From Pteria penguin (taxonomy: Eukaryota; Mollusca; Bivalvia; Pterioida; Pteriidae): a DNA stretch of 64,000 nt. How positions within the stretch are numbered: position 1 is the first letter of the stretch; every line of letters begins with the position of its first letter. Of this stretch, positions 1-9,400 are shown in pieces. The stretch spans positions 799,001-863,000 of the forward strand of contig CM068585.1 of the NCBI GenBank assembly GCA_035048485.1. The letters run 5' to 3'. The notes beneath the pieces are model-generated. The model was not told the origin of the DNA. It saw only the letters and a list, made by a program, of their open reading frames with translations, and searched no databases. The translations under genes and the position numbers were made by a program.

Positions 1-178
1 ACACCAAGTTGGTTCTTATACTACGTAACAGTAACCGGACTAGTGCATATATGAATGTATGCATATGTTAAAATTCTATACATAAATCTTCCAATCAAGT
101 TTGAATCTGTGCGATTAGGTGACAAGAACTAATCCAACATTAAACATGCATAAGAAAAATTGTTCTTAATATTGTGAT

Positions 179-300
179 GGATGCCGGTATTGGCCCGATA
201 GCTCAATGGTTAGAGCATCTGTCTCCGTAGCGCAAGGTTCTGGGTTCGATTCGTGGGTCCAGCCACAATTTTTCACCTTGCCTGTTACAGAATTTAGTGC
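179..300 (+). repeat. tRNA-derived SINE-like copy 1
   Basis: A tRNA-like head is visible: an A-box-like TAGCTCAATGGTTAGAGCA and a B-box-like GGTTCGATTCG, ending in gtccagcca and a short unique tail (tttttcacctt). The D-arm stem GCTC/GAGC can pair, but the acceptor and anticodon stems are poor, so a functional tRNA is unlikely. A second copy with the same leader (gatgccggt) and tail lies about 211 bp downstream, which supports a retroposed repeat family. Confidence 0.6.
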
Positions 301-389
301 AGTGAGAGTGATCCTCATATGAGGAAGAACCAGGGTAATTTTTTTGTTGGGTCAGAGGTTTGGAATCCTCTGGCAGGAGGAAGTGTGAC

Positions 390-515
390 GGATGCCGGTG
401 TCGGCCTGGATAGCTCATTGTTTAGAGCATCAGCCTTTATAGCAGAAAGTTCTGGGTTAGATTCCATGGTCCAGCCACATTTTTCACCCTGCATGCCTGT
501 TACATTATATTTCAG
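390..515 (+). repeat. tRNA-derived SINE-like copy 2
   Basis: Same leader (gatgccggtgtcggcc), A-box-like segment (tagctcattgtttagagca), degraded B-box (ggttagattcc) and gtccagccaca plus tttttcacc tail as the copy at 179-300. It is more diverged in the tRNA part. The rest of 1-979 shows no gene or recognisable element. Confidence 0.55.
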
Positions 516-970
516 ATCCAAATTTATTTGAAAAGGCATATTGGCTATTAGCTGTTTCCATATAACTCAAAACGATGGACAAAACATACATATTTTCTGG
601 GCAAGGCACTCTTTAATGAGTTTTGCCATCCGTTATCATCCGTTATGCGGCGCTTGTGTACTAAACTACTATGAGTTGGAAACGATGTTAAACGCTAGCA
701 ACCTTATAACATCATAAGAACGTTTCATCGTTCATTATGTCACTTTTGTGAGAATATGTTTTATTTCCTCCCATTATATTAGGGCCGCAGTTAATGACAG
801 CAAAGTCCATTATTAGGGCATTATGATTAACCAGCGTGTTGTCTCAGACAATGTCTGTTGATATTCACCATCAAAGCATCAGTGTCATGTGATTTTCATT
901 TGCAAACTAAAGCCTTCAGATCCGGTCCTAGTTTTTCAACACTAAAAACTCGCAAGGTGTTCTGGATGTA

Positions 971-979
971 TCATAAGGC
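971..979. repeat. Left target-site duplication of the MULE-like element
   Basis: TCATAAGGC directly precedes the left terminal inverted repeat. TCATAGAGC directly follows the right one (8930-8938). Seven of nine bases agree. A 9-bp duplication is typical of Mutator-like transposons, so this is a probable aged target duplication. Confidence 0.55.
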
Positions 980-1160
980 GGGTTCTACTACTTACCGAAA
1001 TTACCCGGAATTACCGAAATGACTCATTATTTACCGAAATGACTCAATAAGTTACCGAAATGACCCGTTTTTCATTCTTATTTGACCTGATATGGATAGA
1101 ATGGTGATAGTTACATGTAATAGATGACTTTTCACGCAAATTCTACCTTGCAATAGATGA
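980..1160 (+). repeat. Left TIR, outer part
   Basis: This is the inverted match of about 8745-8929. It includes the tandem TTACCGAAATGACTCA motifs and the stretch gatagttacatgtaatagat. It is interrupted at about 1161 by a nested palindromic element and resumes at 3541. Confidence 0.8.
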
Positions 1161-3539
1161 TACTGATGGCTAGAATTTCCTCTGTTGCGTCCAATACATA
1201 AAGAGCGATAACCCCAAGTTCTTTGATGGTATCTTATTATGAATTTTTAAAATGGGTTTAAAAACTTATCTTATGTGCAATTTCAATGAATTAAATTTCA
1301 CAAGACATGCCAGTGGTGGATCCAGGTTTCTCCAAAAAGAAGGGGAGGGGCACATCTGTATTATGACTCAGCCATTTCTGGTCCCAAATCAGTTTTTTTT
1401 AGTAATAAATCTAGTGTTTTATCTAAAGCGAAATAGCATGGCGCCGCGCCATGCCCGTTTTATGCTGCGCCATGCCCTTTTTCTGAGCACCATGCCCTTA
1501 CTTTCCTTATGCGATTATTTTATGAGACTAAAGAAGATCAATCTTTGTTTACGTAATACGAAACCCTCAAAAAGATCGTTATTTACAGGGCCAGTATATT
1601 ACGAATATCGCTTCGGACATGCCCTCTTTAGAATTTGGTAACACTTTCCGTACATTACGTAATGGTCTAAGTCAGCTGTTTGACCCGCTAAATATCAGCC
1701 GTAACCTGTGTACTGCAGTCTGCTACTTTTCAGGTGTTAATTGGGGCAATTTAATCATATTTAGATTACATCTGTAGACGAACAGAGTTTGATATGGTTG
1801 TCTGAATGCTGAAATAGAAATTTTGCAGGTCAAATTCACATCTGTTATCAGTCAGATATTAAAGAAATTTAAAGGATGTTTGATCTTTAAAAGCAATTAT
1901 TCTAGGATTATACGAAAAGTAAAACATTAAATGAAAAGTGACTGGTTTCCATAGCAGGTCACGATCGCTACCCATTTTAAATGCTTTACTTAATGTCATT
2001 TAACTAATTTTCTCAGTTTGACACCAAATATTTAAAGATCTACTCTCCACATTTCCTCTGATAATTTTGAACATTGTTTAGTTATTCCGGCGAAGGTGAT
2101 ATTTCAGAACATTTTTTTCATTTGATACAACAATATCATCATAAGTAGTTGCAACAAGAGAGGCAACAAACACACGAAGTGTATTCACACTATCAGACGT
2201 GTCGGTTTTTTACGATCAAAGAGCTGAACAACATAACTGATTATAAAACATGACTTTTTGGTATTTCTAGAATCAAGGGCTAAGTCCTTGCTAGAATCAA
2301 TAGAATATCTACGATCTGTAAATCAATAAATGTGAATGAACATTAACCATTATAATTTATTACTATTACTTAAGTACTTTGAGCTGAGACAATCATTTGG
2401 GCCAGCAACTTATTTACAAAGATTGTGGTATAAAGCAGTCACAAAACTAAAGTAACTAATAACTTTAAGGGGACAGATACACTTTATATTTCCCATTATT
2501 AATGCTTCCAGCAATTTCCTCTAAGATTTTGAATTTGAATTATTCAAACGTTAGTCACACATCCTTCCTGTAGCACCGAGATCCAGGAGTTTATTTGTGA
2601 AGGAAAATTGGGTGGAAGTTGGAGGCTGAGAGAAATTTTTGTTTTGTTAGTAGCAAACTGTTTTCTTTATTTTCATCAAAATATTGGTCAGGTTAATTAA
2701 AAATTTATATCAACCCAGAAATACAACTGCACATCAAGGACTTATGAACTTGTTTATGTCTTTGTGCACATGCATACTTCTAGATCCCACATAACATTTC
2801 GTTTAATAACACATTCTTTTCAGCTAAAATAATGGCATGTCATTCAAATATTTAAGTTATGTAAAAAATAATGATACATTGTAAAGACTGTTCAAGGTAC
2901 AATGACAAAACTTGCAGTATCTCATGTTGCCAGTAATAGACAGAAGGGGCAGTGCTGGTCTTGGAGAAGTTTGAATAAATTCTTATGAACATGAAACAGT
3001 ATAAGTTTACAAATTGGGAATAAATGCAATACTCAAAAGCATATAATTATTGCAATAATGTAATTGTAACAGATATTAAGTAATTATAGCTCCTACAACT
3101 GTGAAAAGGAATTTATTCTGAAGAGAAGCTGGAATTAAGATTTTCAACCAAAGCAATGTTAAGGATTGCAAATTACATCAAATTATCAATAACAATTGTC
3201 TTTTACATTTTCAAATATCATCTATGTAAATAAAATGAGGAAATAATGCAATTTTAAACTAAATTTTTAAATATGTTTGGTGACATTTAAAGTTGCTAAA
3301 TTAAGTGCCCTTTTTACCAAATACTGCGTTAAAAAGTGCCCTTTTGATGGGGAAATTTGTGTGCCCTTTTGGAATCCTAGATTTAACACTAAAATCTGCC
3401 ACTGCATGTTTATTACATTTTACATTTAAATCTGACATGCATATTTTATATTTAAAAAGGTATTTAGAGGTCCTTGGCCGTTCATCCACTCAAGAATTTG
3501 GAGTATTGGACGCAACAGAGGAAATTCTAGCCATCAGTA
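1161..3539. mobile_element. Nested insert with 37-bp perfect inverted ends
   Basis: Positions 1161-1197 and 3503-3539 are perfect inverted copies (TACTGATGGCTAGAATTTCC onward), probably flanked by TA. The insert splits the left TIR of the MULE-like element, so it is younger than that element. Most of its length is itself a second insert (about 1311-3408). Without that insert it would be a non-coding MITE of about 280 bp. Open frames inside, such as 1252-1641, have no recognisable domain. Confidence 0.7.
1311..3408. mobile_element. Second-level nested element (cagtggnggat ends)
   Basis: The left end cagtggtggatccagg and the right end (reverse complement cagtggcagattttag) are inverted relatives. 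The flanks share CATG, a possible short target duplication. The cagtggnggatycagg end is repeated at about 8500 and, inverted, at about 29530-29575, so it is an interspersed family. About 2 kb of AT-rich sequence inside has no convincing coding frame, although gccatgccc-type short repeats occur near 1438-1500. Confidence 0.5.
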
Positions 3540-3540
3540 T

Positions 3541-3630
3541 TATCCGGGTAGACTAAACGTCGAAAAGTGACGAAAAGCGACGAAAAGTGACGAAAAGCGA
3601 CGAAAAGTGACGAAAAGGAGACATAAAATG
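3541..3630 (+). repeat. Left TIR, inner part with decamer array
   Basis: Continuation of the left TIR after the nested insert: gactaaacgtcg followed by about six alternating decamers CGAAAAGTGA/CGAAAAGCGA. It matches inverted 8650-8735. Confidence 0.8.
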
Positions 3631-4087
3631 ACGTTTTCACGCGAGTAAGCTATAAATACTCATTGAAAATGCGGATGGTCAGGTTGATAAGCAGTTGTTT
3701 CCCCGGCACAAGTAACATTTGAAGAATTCACATTCCAATATAATTATTCAAAATCTATTCAAAATCTACATTCTACACATGCACCTCTTCCTCTGTCCCT
3801 CTGTCATATTCGTGCTGACAATTTATAACATACATGGTGATGATATTATAATATACTTTCTTTGCATAATTGATTGAAATGATTAAAACATTTAAGATCA
3901 ATCTTTTTATCATACACCTTAATTAATTGACTGATCGTCAAATGCCCGACATCCCACCTTTTGGCACTTTTTTCATTATGGCGTCATAAATAAATGGCCC
4001 GTCAAACATGATTTTAACCGTGACGTCACAATGAAACTACGTAATGGGCGTGGTTAAAGTTGGATCTGGCGATCCCTCAATTTTACC

Positions 4088-4380
4088 GGTGTAACGGTTT
4101 CAAAGTTCCCCCATGCTGAAAGTTCCCTTTGTCGCACATACGCATGCGTCAATATTAGAATCCCTCAAATTTATCACAATTATATCCTAACAGCCAGATC
4201 CAGTACAATTATAAGAATTAATCTTTATTCTTTCATATTTCACGTGGACCAAGGAACTTTCACCACGAGGAAACTTTCACCATGCATATAACACAGACTG
4301 AAAGTTTCCTACCGATACGCGCATGCGCAAAACATCAAAAGGGAACTTTCAGCACGGGGGAACTTTGAAACTGTTACACC
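4088..4380. mobile_element. MITE with GGTGTAACGGTTTCAAAGTT ends
   Basis: The left end (GGTGTAACGGTTTC AAAGTTCCCCC) and the right end (GGGGGAACTTTGAAAC TGTTACACC) are imperfect inverted repeats of about 45 bp, each followed inward by a GAAAGTTCCC motif. There is no coding capacity. It sits inside the MULE-like element, upstream of its gene. Confidence 0.7.
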
Positions 4381-4699
4381 CGGCATCTCTGACATCACTA
4401 TTCACGACAATGTAAATGAACCCTTGTGATTTTAACTTGGAGATCCGAACTAAGACGACGAAAGGAATATTTATTCACATATCTGCATTGTGATAAATTA
4501 CCGGGTAAATTGTTCCTTTAGAATTACCTGGCCTTGTTTATTAATTAACAGGGTATTCGGATGACACGTTCACCCGGTCATCACATGGGTGGTGGTTTAT
4601 TCCTAGTATAGCAAGCCATTCGTCATTTTAATGATGGTATTATATATATTTGATTTCGAGAACTAAAACGTAAGAATATAACTATTATAATCCCATCTA

Positions 4700-4860
4700 T
4701 ACACATTGGCGAACCCCCCCCCCCTTCTTATTGGTGGGGAAAATCTACCAAAAAAGGTCATTTTCGAGGGCTGCAATCCCCCCTTTCCTGACCGAATAGC
4801 GCAAAACATTAGTCATGGGGGACTGCACCATCCCCCCTTTCAAACATTTCTAGATTCCAT
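4700..4860. other. C-tract and pyrimidine-rich repeat fragment
   Basis: A run of C at about 4717-4728, followed by ggggaaaatc and repeated cccccctttc motifs, looks like a degraded interspersed repeat. No gene is seen. Between 3630 and 4960 no coding sequence was recognised apart from a possible unseen 5' exon of the OTU gene. Confidence 0.3.
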
Positions 4861-4963
4861 GTGGTACGCGCCTTAGAGTAATTATTCTGCCTCTTGGTTT
4901 CATTTACACATCCTCAACTGACCTGGCCCTAGCTGTATTTTTTTTTTTTTTTTGGTTTTTTAG

Positions 4964-7738
4964 ACTCAGAGAAAACACAACACCGGAGGCAGCCCAGAAT
5001 GAACAGCTCCTTCTTCAGACGTACGGTGTCAAGCTACCAACAGATCAAAACCCTCGGATTAGCCAGCATCTACTTCACCAAGTGTCAGAGAATATCCTAA
5101 GGCGGTTCCATCCAGTTGTGTTGGAGGATTGCTTCCCAGTAACGACATTAGGAGACGGCAATTGCCTGTACAGGTCCATATCATTAGCCATGACCGGGAC
5201 AGAGGTCCATCACTCCTTAGCCAGACTCCTCACAGCAATTGAGCTGATCTCATTTAGGCACCATTATAATGCATCTTCACGCGGATATCTTGATCCAATC
5301 AACGACAACAGAGTGGTAACACCAAAGTACGAGGACGTATTAACATCTGCCATTACCCTTGGGAGTTACGCGGAACTTATACATATATATGCTGCAAGTG
5401 CTGCCATAGGAGTACCATTCAGGTCATACTACCCACCTACCATCTCTAGCGAATTTCATGCCCAACCCTATACAAGAAAGGTCGTGGGGAGACGTGTCAA
5501 TGCTTCAGCTGCACCTGCAGTAACGCTCATGTGGACACAGATGACAGTACCAGAGAGATCTTCAGATTTCCAACCAAATCACTTTGTGCCACTTATTCTG
5601 AGGTCAGAACCCCATCAGGAAACTATAGATTTGAGATGCGAGGTACCTGCTCCGGACTTCGTTGGATCGCCAGTTTCTCTTCCCATTTCTCCTGTCTCTT
5701 CTTGTCAAGTGCACTTTAAAAGATCTACACCATTATCAGATTCTTCAGCATGCACAACACCAGAGAAAAGACCTGACAAGATGGCTCCGTTGTCACCGCT
5801 AGACTCTCCTCTAGATTATTCACCTGTAAGGTCAGCATCAACAACTGGTACTCTGAGATCTCCAGAATCAGCAATGTGTGACAGCACAGACGACGACGAC
5901 GAGAATATCGACGATTCAACTGAGGCGACTAGTGATCAAAGTAATCGGAATGACGTTGATAGAGGATTATTACCACACGGTGTATTCTTACCAGCGTCGA
6001 GTGTTATAGAAATTCTGCAGACGAGAAGACAATCAAATGAATGCATGGAGAGAATTCCGACTGGGAGAAAGGAGAATGAATACTTCATTGTAGACAATTC
6101 AAAAAACATTGAGAGAAGAAATAAAGGGGAACAAAGTGTCTTCTGGGACGACTGTGGCACATGGGACCGCTCCAAAAACTCAACACCAAAGACATACTTC
6201 GTTACAAGAAACGATAAGACATTCCTTGTTTTTAAACGTAAGGACATTTTCTGTGTAGAGAAGTATGTACATAAGAAGAAAATCAACCAGCCACTAGAAC
6301 CGCAACCAAAGGAACACGAACTAACTGTTTTGAATAGAGGTTACGCCACCTTAAAGAAGGACAATGAATATAAACGTAGGGTTTCATGGTTAAATGGATG
6401 TTCAATATGCATTGTGGAATATATAGGAAAGTTTCCAGGACGGGGCAACCATGGTAACAGAAAAGAAGGGTCACAGGGATTATATCAGGACGCCTGCAGA
6501 TGTATTAGAACAAGCAGGACAAGAGGCAAAACACAGAAACCCGTCCAATGTATATGAAGAAACTGTGCTAAATACTAGTGAAATAACAGCACTAAGAGAT
6601 GTTAAACAAATCAAAAACAAAAAGTACAATATCAAACGAAAGGAACAACCAAAGGAATCGTTCAACAACAACTTTGCGGATAACATTCAACAACTGCAGC
6701 CCCTAGTGTTAAATAATCCGTTTGTACAGCAAGTCATAAACTGTAAAAACAAGGTGCCGTCAATAATTTGCTACACAGAGGCACAGATTCAAGATATTAA
6801 GAGATTTTGTGCTAGTGAGAATGGCGTCGTGCTAGGCTTCGATAAAACATTCAACTTATCGGACATCTACGTGACAGTGGCCGTTTTTAAGTATTTAGCT
6901 GTCCGGAAAGTTGAGACTGACGAGCACCCCATTTTTATAGGCCCGGTGTTTTTCCACGGTAGTTCAAACACATAAGTTTATCATCAGTTTTTCTCAGATT
7001 TGTCAAGACATTTCACACCCGAGGAAAAACGACGACTCATTATTGGTTCTGATGACGAGAAAACTATGAGATCTACTTAAGTCTAATTTCCATGAATCCA
7101 CAACCTTCCTTTGTACCCTACATTTGAAACAAAATTTCAGAGAATATCTGACAAACAAAGTTGGAGTACCAAAGTCTACAAGAAATGTCATAATTGATCA
7201 AATTTTTGGAGTCGACGATTTTATTTCCGAAACAGTGACGTCATTGAACTCAAAGCAGAAATTTTGCTCAAAGACACGAACCTAGGGAACACGGACTTTG
7301 ATCATTTCTTAAAGAAAGGGATGGTACCGGTAATATCAGCAAATGCTTCTTTACCTGAAGACATTAGGCACGAAGAACGTACTTGGACATAAAGCAACTG
7401 CGAAAGCGTTAATTTTACTTTAAAAGTGAAAACGAATTGGAAAACAGTTAAAACTGGTTAGATTTGGTTTTAAGTTGCAACAGACAATTGATGCTCGGTA
7501 CAAAGATGTGAAACGCGCACTCTACGGCCAAGGGGAATTGTATTTAGATGATAAATTCAAACATAGAAGAATAGATCTCGATACCTGGTGCACAAAAACC
7601 AAAGAAGACAGACAGACAACATTCAAAAGATTCCTTTATGATCATGGAAGACAAGATCCAAAATACAGCACATCTACGAACGGAAATCTTACGGTACTCC
7701 TCACTCCATCAAGAGGGAAAAAAACCGCACCAGACTAA
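4964..7738 (+). pseudogene. OTU-domain/MULE transposase gene of the transposon, broken
   Basis: A T-rich tract and AG at 4962-4963 look like a 3' splice site, and the open frame runs from there to about 6465. Counting from the GTG at 5082, an OTU cysteine protease domain spans roughly residues 18-175, with the Cys box GDGNCLYRS (Cys at 5163-5165) and the His box NHFVPL (His at 5580-5582). A linker rich in S, D and E follows, then a region (about 6100-6440) with RRVSW and EYIGKFPG motifs seen in MULE-type proteins. Near 6455-6470 the frame must shift to continue in 6451-6975, where GFDKTFNL carries the first DDE Asp (6841). Stops interrupt at about 6973 and 7078. The second Asp (GSDDE, 7051), a CxxH pair (7112/7121) and the Glu (NCES, 7402) survive as remnants, followed by an open C-terminal part (7475-7738). 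The transposase is therefore not translatable as one protein. Confidence 0.75.
5082..6465 (+). CDS. Intact OTU cysteine protease portion
   Basis: About 460 uninterrupted codons; no ATG starts this frame nearby and it extends upstream to the splice-acceptor-like AG at 4963, so the true start lies in an unseen 5' exon. The OTU family removes ubiquitin or related modifiers with a Cys/His/Asp centre; both the GDGNC and HFVPL motifs are present, so the fold could be active. What it does in a transposon is not known. After about 6465 the remaining codons to 6557 lose resemblance to the family because of the frameshift. Confidence 0.65.
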
Positions 7739-7799
7739 GAGGAAACGCTCAGAAAAAGTCGCGGACTATCACAAAGAAACTAAAAATATAATCTAAAGG

Positions 7800-8340
7800 A
7801 CAGCTGTGCATTTTATGAATTTCATACATTTACAATTAAAGTATCCACTCCATATACAAATATAGAAATATTTCAAACAATAATATCTGCTAAGAGTGTA
7901 TGTATCTATACTTCTAGTGCTTACCAAGAGGCAAATATGTATATAACATATCTTAATTTATAACGTTTCTAATTATGCCAAAATGAAAGTAAAAGAACAT
8001 GGCTTGGATACTTTTAATTATATACATTAAAATTATCAAATTATTTATCAATCAATCATTTGTTGCATCTCTAATTGTCTATTGTAAAAATGTTATAAGA
8101 TTATAATGAATGAAATGAGAAAGAGACACACACACCAACACACATAAATGCACACACAGCCAAAAAAAAAAAAAAAAAAAAATAGAAAAGAAAAAGAAAA
8201 GAACACAAAGATTGAAACAGATAAAAGAAAGAAGTAGAAAAAGCAGTAAAAAAAAAAAAAAGAAAATAAAAAAAAGAAAAAAAAAAAAAAAAAAAGGAAA
8301 GAAAGAAAAAAAAAAAAATAAGGCTCTAGTTTGAGGAGAC
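7800..8340. other. AT-rich and A-rich purine low-complexity stretch
   Basis: About 7800-8100 is AT-rich non-coding sequence after the transposase. About 8100-8330 is a run of A/G-rich simple sequence with several poly-A blocks. No gene is seen. Confidence 0.6.
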
Positions 8341-8497
8341 CTCCACGTGGTTAGAGCCGGGCAACGGTAATGATTATTACATTACCGGCAGACAGCCTCA
8401 ATTGTTTTTCAAGTTTGACCGTATCCATATGAATGCAGGTTTCATCTAACATATATGTAACGTTTGTTTAAATATATATATTTCTCATTTATATCAG

Positions 8498-8640
8498 TGG
8501 TGGATCCAGGATTTCCGAAAGGGGGGGGGCTCATATGTATTAGTCGAACTACTCAGCCATTTTTTGTGCCAAATCTGGGTTTTTGCTTGCAAAGATGTGG
8601 TGAAAAGGGAGCCCGGGCTCCCCACTAAATCCGCGGCTGC
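8498..8640. repeat. cagtggtggatccagg-type repeat fragment
   Basis: agtggtggatccaggatttccgaaag followed by a G run and ctactcagccatttttngtgccaaatc matches the end of the nested element at 1311-1400. It is a separate copy close to the right TIR. Confidence 0.5.
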
Positions 8641-8649
8641 ATATGATAC

Positions 8650-8929
8650 CACTTTTCGTCATTTTTTACCTCCTTTTTGTCACTTTTCGTCGCTTTTCGT
8701 CACTTTTCGTCGCTTTTCGTCACTTTTCGACGTTTAGACTCCCCCGTATTATCTATTACAAGGTGGTATGTGCATGAAAAGTCATCTATTACATGTAACT
8801 ATCACCCTTCTATCCATATCAGGTCAAATCAGAATGAAAAACGGGTCATTTCGGTAACTTATTGAGTCATTTTGGTAAATACTGAGTCATTTCAGTAATT
8901 CCGGGTAATTTCGGTAAGTAGTAGAACCG
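8650..8929 (-). repeat. Right TIR of the MULE-like element
   Basis: Inverted copy of the left TIR, here uninterrupted. From the inside it reads the CGCTTTTCGT/CACTTTTCGT decamer array, gacgtttagac, then the tandem gtcattttggtaa motifs and gtagtagaacc at the end. Confidence 0.85.
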
Positions 8930-9148
8930 TCATAGAGCTGCTAATAATATTAGTAATACTACTAATAGTGATTAGAGTGGTGGTCAGAGAATTTTCGAAA
9001 AGGAGTTAATTATTTTTCACATATAAGCACATACATTTGTACATTTATCACTAGCTGTTATCCCATCATGTTTTAAAAGTGTGTGCTGAGAACGTAAGAT
9101 CTTCTTTGTCAATTTTTTCTTTAACTTTTTCGAACTAATGGACGCAGC

Positions 9149-9344
9149 CATCTTGAAAGTCCTACTCTCTAAATATATATTTTGATTTGTATACATCATT
9201 TATTTAAATATTCTTGACAAATTTAAAGTTGTAGATATTTAATATAATCGATAAAAATACATTATGAATGTATGTAAGAGCTATTTTTAATTCCTATATA
9301 TTTTATTAGAGACTACAATACGTCATGCAGATGAAACAACGGGA
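9149..9344. promoter_or_regulatory. Probable THOC2 promoter/5' UTR, possibly bidirectional
   Basis: This is the interval between the THOC2 start (9345, +) and a divergent ATG (9151-9149, -) with a strong initiation context (caagATGG). Both starts sit in YY1-like ATGGCNGC contexts, which often mark transcription starts. No TATA box is clear. The divergent frame runs only 45 codons (to 9017, lysine-rich, no known domain) and would need further exons beyond the transposon, so bidirectionality is a suggestion only. Confidence 0.3.
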
Positions 9345-9400
9345 ATGGCGGCCACTGTGGATCACTGCAAGTTGTGGGAGAAAAATGGCAAAGCAGACCT
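9345..9400 (+). CDS. THOC2: THOC2 exon 1
   Basis: Residues 1-19. ATG has a purine at -3 and G at +4. The peptide [19 protein letters not shown] matches the N-terminal W-E-K-x-G pattern of THOC2, and the last two bases plus A from exon 2 make Leu. Donor GTAAGG. Confidence 0.85.

Larger units (their letters stand above)
980..8929 (+). mobile_element. MULE-like DNA transposon carrying an OTU domain
   Basis: The ends are long terminal inverted repeats starting (G)GGTTCTACTACTTACC. The right arm (about 8650-8929) matches the left arm after the latter is rejoined across a nested insert (980-1160 plus 3541-3630), about 280 bp in all. Both arms hold three copies of a TTACCGAAATGACYCR motif and, further in, a decamer array of CGAAAAGTGA/CGAAAAGCGA. 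A 9-bp imperfect target duplication flanks the element. The interior (4964-7738) encodes an OTU protease domain followed by a broken MULE-type DDE transposase. About 2.4 kb of its length is the nested insert. Long TIRs, the duplication length and the transposase signature agree on the Mutator superfamily; the named subfamily is not determined. Confidence 0.8.

Noticed and set aside
179..260. A functional tRNA gene
   Set aside because: A- and B-boxes are present but the acceptor and anticodon stems do not pair well, and a second diverged copy with the same flanks shows it is a retroposed repeat.
1252..1641. 129-codon open frame in the nested insert
   Set aside because: It crosses the end of an interspersed repeat and has no recognisable domain.
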